From contig JACPSW010000051.1 of the NCBI GenBank assembly GCA_016193045.1, positions 1-48,553 of the forward strand: DNA of 48,553 bases. Reading direction: 5' to 3'. Below the pieces are notes generated by a model. That model was not told the DNA's origin and did not search any database. It saw only the letters and a list, made by a program, of their open reading frames with translations. Both the position numbers and the translations under genes were made by a program. The stretch is from Candidatus Rokuibacteriota bacterium (lineage in GTDB: Bacteria; Methylomirabilota; Methylomirabilia; Rokubacteriales; CSP1-6). Below are positions 16,799 to 23,815 of the stretch, piece after piece. Every line of letters begins with the position of its first letter. Positions within the stretch are counted from its first letter, which is position 1.

Positions 16799-17293
16799 GT
16801 GCCGCGCGCCCTGATCGCGCTCCTCGCCCTCATTCTCGTCTGGCCGTCCCCTCCCGCCTCGGCCCGGCCCACCGCCCCCGCCTTCACGCTCCGGCTCCTC
16901 GACGGCAAGAAGACGCTCGACTCGCGCGCGTATCTCGGCGAGCGCGTGCTGGTGGTGCGCTTCCAGGCGTCGTGGTGCAAGGTGTGCGTCCGCGAGGCGC
17001 CCGGCTTCGAGCGGGCCTACCGCAAGTACAAGCCGCTCGGGGTGGAGTTCGTCGGAATCCAGGTCCAGGACACCGAGGCCGACGCGCGCAGGTTCCTGAA
17101 AGCGCACGGCGCCACCTACCCCGCCGGCCTCGACCCGACCCTCAGGATCGCCAATCGCTTCGGCTTCAAGGGCACGCCCTTCACGGTCGTGATCTCCCCC
17201 AAAGGCGAGATGATGGCGAGAATCCACGGCTCCGCGGACGAGGCCCGCCTCGCCAGGGCAATCGACCCTCTCCTCCCCAAGAAACGCCGCTAA
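16799..17293 (+). CDS. Exported TlpA/ResA-like thioredoxin
   Basis: 164 residues: a signal peptide (1-22, cleavage near ASA-RP), then an AhpC-TSA/Redoxin fold with the active site FQASWC60-KVC63 and cis-Pro in KGTPFTVVIS. The TlpA-type insertion before the second half is present. Such periplasmic thioredoxins reduce disulfides in cytochrome maturation or in extracytoplasmic proteins. The GTG start is 6 nt after a TATACT box, with no ribosome site, so initiation is probably leaderless. Its stop overlaps the convergent gene's stop. Confidence 0.88.
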   Translation: MPRALIALLALILVWPSPPASARPTAPAFTLRLLDGKKTLDSRAYLGERVLVVRFQASWCKVCVREAPGFERAYRKYKPLGVEFVGIQVQDTEADARRFLKAHGATYPAGLDPTLRIANRFGFKGTPFTVVISPKGEMMARIHGSADEARLARAIDPLLPKKRR

Positions 17294-17859
17294 GTTGGCT
17301 GGACGGTCACGCTGAAGGGGGTCTCGGTCTTCCTCTCGGGATCGAACTGGGAGCGGCCCGTGTAGTTCAGGTGCCTGCCGTAGACGTGGAGCGAGGCGGT
17401 GACCCGATCCGTCTCATTCGCCACGCTGTGGATCGCATCCGGCAGGAACGATACGACCCCGCCGGGTGCGATCACCTCCTCGCCTACCCGCCTGATCTCG
17501 GCATAGCCCCGGCGGGAGCCGTCGTCCATGCGCTTCCAGTACACGTTCTTCTCCGGCCCGTCTACGCCGGCGACCACCGCCCACGTGCCGTGGTTGTGGG
17601 GCGGAGCCCCATGCCCAGGGAGCCAGGCGACCGCGAAGACGGCCAGACGATGGTCGGGCTCCTCGTGTAGGAGGTGCACGCCAAACCCTTGAGCCGGATC
17701 GCACTCGTAATGACGCTTCTGGAGCCACTCCCGGGACTGGGCGAGCCGGATGGCCAGCGGACGGACCCGTTCGATGATCGCCCCGTAGCTCGTCGTCCCG
17801 GCCGCGATCGCCCGCAGATCCCGCACGAAGTCGGAGAGGGCATAGGTCGTGATCCCCAT
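17290..17859 (-). CDS. Cysteine-dioxygenase-like cupin (COG5553 type)
   Basis: A 189-residue double-stranded beta-helix protein. The metal site of the cysteine dioxygenase superfamily is visible as PPHNHGTWAVVAGVDGPEKN, with the distal His in PDAIHSVANE and HVYGRHL near the C-terminus. Proteins of this type are called predicted metal-dependent dioxygenases of thiol substrates; the substrate is not defined by the sequence. ATG 17859 is chosen because it follows GGAGGG by seven bases; longer upstream frames overlap the hydrolase gene. Last gene of the minus-strand run starting at 22829. Confidence 0.8.
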   Translation of the reverse strand: MGITTYALSDFVRDLRAIAAGTTSYGAIIERVRPLAIRLAQSREWLQKRHYECDPAQGFGVHLLHEEPDHRLAVFAVAWLPGHGAPPHNHGTWAVVAGVDGPEKNVYWKRMDDGSRRGYAEIRRVGEEVIAPGGVVSFLPDAIHSVANETDRVTASLHVYGRHLNYTGRSQFDPERKTETPFSVTVQPT

Positions 17860-17870
17860 GGCTGACCCTC

Positions 17871-18713
17871 CTATGACCCGACGAACTTCAGGATCGCGTC
17901 GATCACGACCGCCGGCTGCTCTTCCGGGATGAAATGGCCGCAGTCGGGAACGGGGAAGCCCTCGACGCGCTCGCACCGCTCCTTCCAGACATCGAGCATG
18001 TCCGCGACCTGGGTCATCCGGCTCCCGCCCCAGAGGACGAGCGTCGGGACGCGGACCTTCTTCCCCCGGTCCGCCGCGTCGTGCTCCAGGTCGATCGGCG
18101 TCGCCCGGTAGTCATCGAACCCGGCGCGCATGGCGCCGGCCTGGCGGTAGCACCGGAGATACTCCTGGATCGCTTCCTCCTCGATGGCCGCCGGATTGAA
18201 CGCCATCCCCTTGTACGAGAGGCGCAGGTAGATCTCCTCGCGGCCGGCCGTGAGCGCCTCGGGGAGATCGGGCACCTGGTGAAAGAACCAGTGCCAGACG
18301 CGGCGGACGCTCCGCTGGTCGAGGCGCTCGAAGATGTCGTACGTGGGGGCGATATCGAGCAGCACGAGATGGGCGAGAAGCGCCGGATGGTCGAGGGCGA
18401 AGCGGTGCGCCACCCGCGCGCCCCGGTCGTGCCCCACCAGGGCCACGGGCGCGATGCCGAGGGTTCGGATCACCTCGGCGATATCAGCCGCCATCGTGCG
18501 CTTGTCGTAACCCGCCCGCGGGCGGTCGGAATCCCCGTATCCCCTGAGATCGGGAGCCACCACGTCGAAGTGCTCCGCCAGCGCCGGCATCACTTTCCGC
18601 CACATGTGGCCGGTCTGGGGCCACCCGTGGAGGAGCACCATGCCCGGCCCCCCGCCTACGCGCCGGTAGTGGATGCGCACGCCGTCCCCGACGCGGACGA
18701 CGCCGCGCATCAT
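17871..18713 (-). CDS. Alpha/beta hydrolase resembling fluoroacetate/haloacetate dehalogenase
   Basis: 280 residues. Motifs HGWPQTGHMW, PDLRGYGDSDRP, and the nucleophile elbow VGHDRGARVAHR with Asp96, Arg97 and Arg100 correspond to the Asp nucleophile and the carboxylate-binding arginines of fluoroacetate dehalogenase. Asp120 (LLDIAPTYD), the His-Trp pair in VWHWFF, and the catalytic His in DCGHFIPEE also match. The alternative is an epoxide hydrolase, which shares the Asp nucleophile but uses lid tyrosines. It overlaps the upstream alcohol dehydrogenase by 4 bp. Dehalogenase activity is inferred from residues, not proven. Confidence 0.8.
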   Translation of the reverse strand: MMRGVVRVGDGVRIHYRRVGGGPGMVLLHGWPQTGHMWRKVMPALAEHFDVVAPDLRGYGDSDRPRAGYDKRTMAADIAEVIRTLGIAPVALVGHDRGARVAHRFALDHPALLAHLVLLDIAPTYDIFERLDQRSVRRVWHWFFHQVPDLPEALTAGREEIYLRLSYKGMAFNPAAIEEEAIQEYLRCYRQAGAMRAGFDDYRATPIDLEHDAADRGKKVRVPTLVLWGGSRMTQVADMLDVWKERCERVEGFPVPDCGHFIPEEQPAVVIDAILKFVGS

Positions 18714-19759
18714 GGCTTCAGGAGAACCTTGATCGCGCGATCCTCCTTCTGGTCGAAGATCTTGTAGCCCCGGGGCGCGTCGCCGAGCGGCAGTGTGTGG
18801 GTGATGATGCGCGCGGGCTGGAGTTTCCCCACCTGCACGAGCGGCATCAGCGGCACGATGTAGTTGCGGGCGTTGCAGATGCCCATCTTGAGGGTGAGGT
18901 CCTTGAAGAACGCCTCGCGGGCGGGGAACCCGATGGATTGCTCCACGTACACGCCCACGGACGAGACGGTGCCGCCCGCGCGCACCGCCTGGATGGCCTG
19001 GGCGAAGGGTACCTCGTGCCCCACGGCCTCCAGCGCCACGTCCGGGCCGCTGCCGCCGGTGACGCGCCGCAGCTGTTCAACAGGATCCCCTTTGTCGAGG
19101 TTGACCGGCGTCGCGCCCAGCTCCTCGGCCAGTTTCAGCCGGTAGTCCACCCGGTCCACCGCAAAGATCCGCGCCGGCCCGAAGAGGTGTGCCGACTGGA
19201 GGGCCAGGAGCCCGACGGGGCCGCAGCCGAAGACCGCCACGGAGTCCCCCGGCCGGATCCCGCCGTTCTCGGCGCAGGCGTAGCCCGTCGAGAGGATGTC
19301 GCCGAGGAAGAGCGCCTGCTCGTCGCTCATGTCGGAGGAAATCTTCTCGCACATGAAGTCCGCGAACGGGACGCGGATCCGCTCGGCCTGCGCGCCGGGG
19401 TACTGCTTGCCGAACCGCCCCCCGAACACCGCGCGGCCGGTGGTGGAGCACTGGGTCGGCAGTCCCCGGCGGCACCACTCGCAGCGGCCGCACGAAATGG
19501 AAAACGGCGCGACCACGCGGTCCCCCTTCGAGACCGCCCGGACTTCTCGGCCGACCTCCTCCACCACGCCCATGAACTCGTGACCCAGGATGGCGCCCGG
19601 CTCGATCCCCGGGACGCGGCCGTGATACTGGTGGAGGTCCGACCCGCACACGGCGCTGGTGGTGATGCGCACCACCGCGTCGGTGGGCTCGACGATCCTA
19701 GGGTCGGCGATGGACTCGACGCGGACATCGTGGACACCGCGAAACGCGATCGCCTTCAT
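18710..19759 (-). CDS. Zinc-dependent medium-chain alcohol dehydrogenase
   Basis: 349 residues. Catalytic zinc ligands Cys38 (SAVCGSD) and His60-Glu61 (GHEF), structural zinc Cys90, Cys93, Cys96 and Cys104 (CGRCEWCRRGLPTQC), and the NAD-binding VFGCGPVGLLA are intact. The sequence is closest in pattern to glutathione-independent formaldehyde-dehydrogenase-like and threonine-dehydrogenase-like members that keep the GRFGKQYPGAQAE loop. It overlaps the ROK kinase before it and the hydrolase after it by 4 bp each. A role in oxidising an alcohol produced by the neighbouring hydrolase is plausible but unproven. Confidence 0.88.
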   Translation of the reverse strand: MKAIAFRGVHDVRVESIADPRIVEPTDAVVRITTSAVCGSDLHQYHGRVPGIEPGAILGHEFMGVVEEVGREVRAVSKGDRVVAPFSISCGRCEWCRRGLPTQCSTTGRAVFGGRFGKQYPGAQAERIRVPFADFMCEKISSDMSDEQALFLGDILSTGYACAENGGIRPGDSVAVFGCGPVGLLALQSAHLFGPARIFAVDRVDYRLKLAEELGATPVNLDKGDPVEQLRRVTGGSGPDVALEAVGHEVPFAQAIQAVRAGGTVSSVGVYVEQSIGFPAREAFFKDLTLKMGICNARNYIVPLMPLVQVGKLQPARIITHTLPLGDAPRGYKIFDQKEDRAIKVLLKP

Positions 19760-20697
19760 GCTTGGCCTCCCGTTTCATAGAGGTACAGCGCCGCGCCGCC
19801 GACGACGGAGGCCCGCTTGTCCAGCGACAGAAACGTGATCCGGGTCGTGACCAGCGCGCGCCTGAAGGCGTACTCCGACACCCATCGGAGAACCGCGCCC
19901 TCCATCGGGATGAGCGATTCGGCCACGCCTCCCGTCACCAGCACCACCTCGGGGTTCAGCGCGTTGACGATGATGGCCAGCCCCGCCCCCAGGGCCTGGC
20001 AGACCTCCTCGGCCAGCGCTCGGGCGCCCGCATGGCCGTCGCGCGCGGCCTGGAAGACCGTCGCCGCGCTGATTCCGTCTCCCAGATCGGGGAGCCGCTG
20101 GCGCGCCGTCTCGGCGATCTCCCGCCCCGACACGTAGCTGTCGAGCCAGCCCCGGCCGAAGGCCGACACCCTGGACGTGTCGAAATTGATCGGGATGCAG
20201 CCGAGCTCGCCGCCGTAGCCGCCCGCCCCCCGGACCAGCCGGCCATCCACGATGATGCCGCCGCCGACGCCCGTTCCGAGGGCCAGGAGCACCAGCGACC
20301 GGGCGCCCCGGCCGGCCCCGAAGCGCCACTGGCCGAGGGCCAGCAGGTTCACGTCGTTGTCCACGCGCGCGGGGACCCCGTAGCGCGCCGCGAGACGTTC
20401 CGCGAGCCGGCACCCCGCCAGCTCGGGAACGTTCTTGATGTCCTCCCCGACGACGCCGCGCTCGGCGTCCACGACGCCGGGCACGCCCACGCCGAGGCCG
20501 AGCAGCGCGATCTCCTGGGCCTTCGCCGTCGCCGCGAGGCCGTCGGCCACCTCGAACAGGGCGTCCAGCGCGGTCCCGGGCCCCTGCGAATGCGTCGCCG
20601 CCTGGGCGTGCGCCAGCATTTCCCCCTCGGGCGTCACGAGGCCCGCCGCCGTGGTCGTCCCGCCCACGTCGATGCTCAGGATCGCCCGGCGGACCAC
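19756..20697 (-). CDS. ROK family sugar kinase or regulator-type protein lacking the zinc motif
   Basis: 313 residues from a GTG. ATP-binding SIDVGGTTTAAGLV, catalytic Asp in RVDNDVNLLALGQW, and the second phosphate loop LALGTGVGGGIIVDG are conserved. The usual ROK zinc motif (CxCGxxGCxE) is missing; the region reads GGELGCIPINFDTS with a single Cys. No N-terminal helix-turn-helix, so it is an enzyme-type ROK protein, probably phosphorylating glucose or an N-acyl sugar. Its upstream neighbour is a ChbG/YdjC-like deacetylase, suggesting an amino-sugar context. Confidence 0.85.
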   Translation of the reverse strand: MVRRAILSIDVGGTTTAAGLVTPEGEMLAHAQAATHSQGPGTALDALFEVADGLAATAKAQEIALLGLGVGVPGVVDAERGVVGEDIKNVPELAGCRLAERLAARYGVPARVDNDVNLLALGQWRFGAGRGARSLVLLALGTGVGGGIIVDGRLVRGAGGYGGELGCIPINFDTSRVSAFGRGWLDSYVSGREIAETARQRLPDLGDGISAATVFQAARDGHAGARALAEEVCQALGAGLAIIVNALNPEVVLVTGGVAESLIPMEGAVLRWVSEYAFRRALVTTRITFLSLDKRASVVGGAALYLYETGGQA

Positions 20698-20709
20698 CCG
20701 ATGCTCCGT

Positions 20710-21546
20710 TCACCTCTTCCCCTCTCCCCCCTCACCCTCCCCTCTCCCCCAGTGGGGGAGAGGATAAAGGTGAGGGGGAGAGGCAGGGTGAGGGGGTGTC
20801 AAATCCCCGAAGTGGCAGAGGCGGATCCCCCGCGCCGCGACGGCCTCGCCCACCGCCGGATCCGTCAGCCCTTGAAGCTCGACCTCGCGCTGGCGGCCGT
20901 AGCGGCTGTACGCCAGATCCTGGTCGAAGTAGCCCGGATGGGTCATGAACTCCGAGACGCCATCGGGCAGGGCGGCGAGGTGGGCCAGGAGCCGGTCGCT
21001 CGACCAGTAGGGCTCCGGGCCCGACTCCCCGAAGAAATGCTCGGGGCTTCTGAGCCCGCGCTCGCGGGCCGCCCGCAGCGTCTCGCCATCCTGGCAGCGG
21101 ACGGGAACGCCGAGCTCCTCGGCCAGGGCGAAGACGACGTCGCGGATGGGAAGGTGACGGCCCACGTGGTGATGGCTGTCGAGATGGGTCGGCTTCCTGC
21201 CGAGGAGTCGAATGAACACGGCCGCCTGGGCGCGCAATTCGAGCTCCACCTCTTCCGGCTTGGCCTCCGAGGCCTGCCGGAGGGGATCGCGGAAGAACGT
21301 CCCGCCGGCGTCGAGCAGCGAGGGAATCTCCTCGGCGGGAGAGACCGGCTCACCGAGCGTCAGGTTCAGATGGAGCCCGACGCCGAGGCGGGACCCCTTC
21401 AGGCCGTCGAGCCCCGCCTCATCGAGCGGTCGGGTCGCGATCAGTGTGGTGCTGGTCACGATCCCCCGCCGGTGGGCCTCCAGGATGCCCCGGCTCACGC
21501 CGGCCGTCAGGCCAAAGTCATCGGCGTTGACGATCAGCCGCTTCAC
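20710..21546 (-). CDS. ChbG/YdjC-like carbohydrate deacetylase with repeat-encoded tail
   Basis: 278 residues from GTG 21546, which overlaps the methyltransferase stop by 4 bp. The metal site and catalytic Asp are clear: LIVNADDFGLT at the N-terminus, HLDSHHHVGRH in the middle, and EFMTHPGYFD. ChbG-type enzymes remove acetyl groups from chito-oligosaccharides or hopanoid/glycolipid acetamido sugars. The enzyme fold ends near GIRLCHFGDL; the following PPHPASPPHLYPLPHWGRG-type tail is translation of the short repeat at 20711-20796 and is probably dispensable. Confidence 0.85.
   Translation of the reverse strand: MKRLIVNADDFGLTAGVSRGILEAHRRGIVTSTTLIATRPLDEAGLDGLKGSRLGVGLHLNLTLGEPVSPAEEIPSLLDAGGTFFRDPLRQASEAKPEEVELELRAQAAVFIRLLGRKPTHLDSHHHVGRHLPIRDVVFALAEELGVPVRCQDGETLRAARERGLRSPEHFFGESGPEPYWSSDRLLAHLAALPDGVSEFMTHPGYFDQDLAYSRYGRQREVELQGLTDPAVGEAVAARGIRLCHFGDLTPPHPASPPHLYPLPHWGRGEGEGGEGKR
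20711..20796. repeat. Short palindromic intergenic repeat, copy C (compound)
   Basis: A longer nested form: CACCTCTTCCCCTCTCCCC, CTCACCCTCCCCTCTCCCC, then GTGGGGGAGAGGATAAAGG and GTGAGGGGGAGAGGCAGGG. Two pairs of complementary arms can form a long hairpin. It encodes about the last 28 residues of the deacetylase-like gene. Confidence 0.8.
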
Positions 21547-22259
21547 GCGGGGTTGGTCCCCTGCACCACGACGCGCTCCACCGTTTTCGGCAGCCCCGTC
21601 GGCGGAAGCGCGCCTTCCGCATCGAGGCTCCGGATGTGGTCGAGACGCTCGTAGGCGATGCGCGGAAAGGCCTGGACCTCGCGGCCGATGACGCGCGGGA
21701 CGAGCCCCGCGGCCTCGAGCCTGGACATCGCCGCCTTCTGGCCGAGGAACGCGAAGATCGTGAAGACCAGCCGGCCCTCGGGGGCCAGGTGACGCGGAGC
21801 GCCCCGGATCACGCGGTCCAGGATCTCCCAGCCGTTCACGCCCCCGTTGTCCGCCGCGGCGACCGGATCCTCCCTGTCGCGCCCGGGCGGCGTCGGCATC
21901 TGGGGGGGGTTGCTGCAGATCAGGTCGAAGGTCATCCCGCCGACGGGCTCGTAGCAGTCCCCCCGCCTCACGTCGACCCGATCCGCCACGCCGTTCAGGA
22001 CCGAATTCTCCCGCGCGCACTCGACGGCCCCGGGGACCACGTCGGTGGCCACCACGCGGCACCCCGCCTTCGCGGCGAGCACGGCCGCGAGGCCGGCGCC
22101 GCAGCCCAGCTCCAGCACCCGATCGCCGGGGCGGAACTCAAGATGCCGGCAGAAAAAGAGCGAGCCGGCCTTCGGCACCTGCACGCCGTCGGCGATCCTG
22201 AACAGCGCGCCCCGATAGAGGTAGAGGAGGATCCCGTCGTCGGGCGGAGCCATCCCCAC
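21543..22259 (-). CDS. Class I SAM methyltransferase, HemK/PrmC-like
   Basis: 238 residues. SAM motif I is VLELGCGAGLAAVLAA, motif II VVATDVV, and motif IV FDLICSNPPQMP. The (N/S)NPP(Y/Q) motif marks methyltransferases acting on a planar amide or amine nitrogen, such as PrmC, RsmC or TrmN6. The N-terminal part lacks the PrmC release-factor-binding helical domain, so the substrate is open. It begins just before the stop of the 103-residue gene and overlaps the deacetylase by 4 bp. Confidence 0.85.
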   Translation of the reverse strand: MGMAPPDDGILLYLYRGALFRIADGVQVPKAGSLFFCRHLEFRPGDRVLELGCGAGLAAVLAAKAGCRVVATDVVPGAVECARENSVLNGVADRVDVRRGDCYEPVGGMTFDLICSNPPQMPTPPGRDREDPVAAADNGGVNGWEILDRVIRGAPRHLAPEGRLVFTIFAFLGQKAAMSRLEAAGLVPRVIGREVQAFPRIAYERLDHIRSLDAEGALPPTGLPKTVERVVVQGTNPA

Positions 22260-22571
22260 CTACCGCCCGAGAACCTTTCTGAAGTAGAGGCGCAGCGACT
22301 CTTTCAATTGCGCCCGGGCACCGGCGGAGCTCTTGGCGTCCTCCAGCGTCTCCAGATCGAGCTGGAGCGGCACGCCTTCCTTCTTGATCCCATCCAGCTC
22401 GGCGGTGAGCCCGCAGCGCTCGTCGGACTCGGTGAAGACGATCTTGGCCTTCTTGAAGGTGCCGTCGTCCTGGGCGATCTGCTGGATGGTCTCGGTGAGG
22501 ACCTGCTTGATCGCCTCCGCCTCCGCCGCCGGCACCGTGGAGAATGCGGCGACCAGGTTGATCTCGGCCAT
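22260..22571 (-). CDS. Conserved hypothetical protein, 103 residues
   Basis: A small soluble alpha/beta protein with no recognised domain: MAEINLVAAFSTVPAAE, a central acidic segment IVFTESDERCGLTAELDG, and a C-terminal amphipathic helix ARAQLKESLRLYFRKVLG. Its single Cys is near the middle. It begins 6 bp after the small selenoprotein gene and abuts the methyltransferase, so it is translated in that operon. Its link to the selenoprotein is only positional. Confidence 0.65.
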   Translation of the reverse strand: MAEINLVAAFSTVPAAEAEAIKQVLTETIQQIAQDDGTFKKAKIVFTESDERCGLTAELDGIKKEGVPLQLDLETLEDAKSSAGARAQLKESLRLYFRKVLGR

Positions 22572-22577
22572 GGCGGG

Positions 22578-22829
22578 CTACCTGTCCCCGTCCCAGACTT
22601 TCAGGATGTCGGCGTGGGTCTTGGCGGCGTTGGCCCGGATGGCGAAGCTGATGGCCTCGCGGACCTCTTCCTCGGTGGCGCCGGCGGCCCTGGCACCTGC
22701 CAGGTCTCGCTTCGCTCAGTGCGTGTTGCCGGCCGCCAGGTTCGCCGCCAGGTAGCAGAGCGACGCCGTCTTCGGGTCGAGGACTCCCTTCTTATAACGC
22801 CAGCTGGCGATGACTTTTTCTTCGATCAT
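22578..22829 (-). CDS. Small AhpD/carboxymuconolactone-decarboxylase-like protein with in-frame UGA (selenocysteine)
   Basis: Read through the TGA at 22718-22716 this is a complete 83-residue protein with one GGAGG nine bases before the ATG. It contains LAANLAAGNTH-U38-AKRDL followed by AGARAAGATEEEVREAI. The spacing from U38 to AGAT (12 residues to its G) is the same as from the second Cys of the AhpD motif CxxC to AGAT, so the UGA replaces the peroxidatic-type Cys; the first Cys is Asn35 and the His four residues on is Asp42. Cys25 may act as resolving residue. Neither half is a credible protein on its own (37 and 45 residues). A SECIS-like hairpin follows at 22704-22689. First gene of the operon running down to 17290. 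Confidence 0.8.
22689..22704 (-). promoter_or_regulatory. SECIS-like hairpin downstream of the UGA codon
   Basis: On the minus strand CCTGGC/GCCAGG (6 bp) with apical AGGT, beginning 11 nt after the UGA so the loop is at nt 18-21. The apical GCAGGTGC is identical to that of the hairpin at 9242-9261, although the two proteins are unrelated in sequence there. Confidence 0.7.
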
Positions 22830-22936
22830 GCGGCTTAGCCTCCTTGGGAAACGTGAACGGATGCAACCGGCAGGTCAGTCTACCACGACAGCAAAAGGGG
22901 CTGCTATAGGTGCCGGGCGATGGCTACCGGCACTAG

Positions 22937-23147
22937 CCTGCATTATTCACGAACCATAGTCGAGTGTAGCGGGCGGGGCCTGTCGCAGGGCGCAGCCCCC
23001 ACGGGTCCGGCTCCGTCACCCACTCGCCCGAACGCCGCGCTGCGCGCGGCGGACGGGACGAGGGGGGCCCACTGCGCGCGGCCCCGTGGGGGCTGCACCC
23101 CGCGCCACCCGCCCGGTCGCGCCATCGCCGTTCGTGAATAATGCGCG
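22937..23147 (+). mobile_element. 211-bp non-autonomous inverted-repeat element, copy 1
   Basis: Bounded by CTAG at 22933-22936 and 23148-23151 (4-bp target duplication). Ends are CCTGCATTATTCACGAA on the left and, reversed, CGCGCATTATTCACGAA on the right. The interior is GC-rich and folds on itself: GCAGCCCCCACGGG pairs with CCCCGTGGGGGCTGC around a central CGCCGCGC/GCGCGGCG hairpin. It has no coding capacity. The right-hand CTAG supplies the TAG stop of the lipoprotein gene. The 318-bp gap between the small selenoprotein and the lipoprotein holds this element and little else. Confidence 0.88.
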
Positions 23148-23615
23148 CTAGATATCCGTCACCGCGTTCCCGTCGAAGTAGAGCGTCCACCCCCCGGGGT
23201 ATACCCACGCTTCCTTCGCGTTCGGTTTCACCGCCGGCCACCACCGCCGGGCCAGCGCCTCCATGCGCGCCGCGTCGTCGGTCATATCCTGGGGCTTGCC
23301 CAGCAGCAGCGTGACCTCTCCCTTCGTCATGCCCACCATCACCTGGCGGACAAGCCGCAGGTTGGAGACCCGGTAGGAGTTTGCCACGTCGGGGTTCTTC
23401 CTAAGGAACTCCTGGACCTGGGCGTCCATCTGATCCTCGAAGCCCTGGGTCTCCGAGAAGCTCGGCCCCCGGCCGTTGTCCATCTTGAACCGCTCCTTCC
23501 AGACGTCCTGGGCCGTCGGCCCCTCCGTAGCCCGCTGGTCGATGGTGAAGAGGGCACAGCCGCCCAGGAAGACGCCCAGGAACAGGGCCCCCACCGCACG
23601 CCCGAAGCTTGGCAT
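23148..23615 (-). CDS. Predicted lipoprotein with a BamE/SmpA-like region
   Basis: 155 residues. A type II signal with lipobox LGGC (MPSFGRAVGALFLGVFLGGC) predicts a lipid-anchored protein. The C-terminal half, LVRQVMVGMTKGEVTLLLGKPQ through WVYPGGWTLYFDGNAV, follows the SmpA/OmlA (BamE-like) pattern of a start helix with M-K-x-E-V, GKP, then beta strands. BamE-like proteins support outer-membrane assembly; this one is only distantly similar. The ribosome site AAGGAGAGG lies next to element copy 2. The gene is bracketed by direct copies of the 211-bp element, and its TAG stop lies in the target duplication of copy 1. Confidence 0.75.
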   Translation of the reverse strand: MPSFGRAVGALFLGVFLGGCALFTIDQRATEGPTAQDVWKERFKMDNGRGPSFSETQGFEDQMDAQVQEFLRKNPDVANSYRVSNLRLVRQVMVGMTKGEVTLLLGKPQDMTDDAARMEALARRWWPAVKPNAKEAWVYPGGWTLYFDGNAVTDI

Positions 23616-23636
23616 CGTCGCACCGCCTCTCCTTAG

Positions 23637-23815
23637 CCTGCATTCTTCACGAACCATAGTCGAGTGTAGCGGGCGGGGCCTGTCGCAGGGCGCAACCCCC
23701 GTGGGTCCGGCTCCGTCACCCCCTCGCCCGAACGCCGCGCTGCGCGCGGCGGACGGGACGAGGGGGGCCGCGCCACCCACCCCGTCGCGCCATCGCCGTT
23801 CGCGAATAATGCGCG
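23637..23815 (+). mobile_element. Non-autonomous inverted-repeat element, copy 2 (179 bp, internally deleted)
   Basis: Same orientation as copy 1 and bounded by TTAG at both ends (23633-23636 and 23816-23819). That variant being duplicated on both sides shows the tetramer is a true target duplication and not part of the element. A 32-bp internal segment present in the other copies is missing after GAGGGGGGCC. The left end has one change (CATTCTTCACGAA). The right-hand TTAG supplies the TAA stop of the helicase gene. Confidence 0.88.

Noticed and set aside
13926..16814. 962-codon plus-strand open frame opposite the FAD-linked oxidase
   Set aside because: Proline/arginine/leucine-rich, no domain, exactly antisense to a gene with complete FAD and Fe-S motifs.
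22920..23150. CRISPR or integron attC array at the repeated sequences
   Set aside because: Copies are far apart, have transposon-like inverted ends and target duplications, with no spacers and no integrase.
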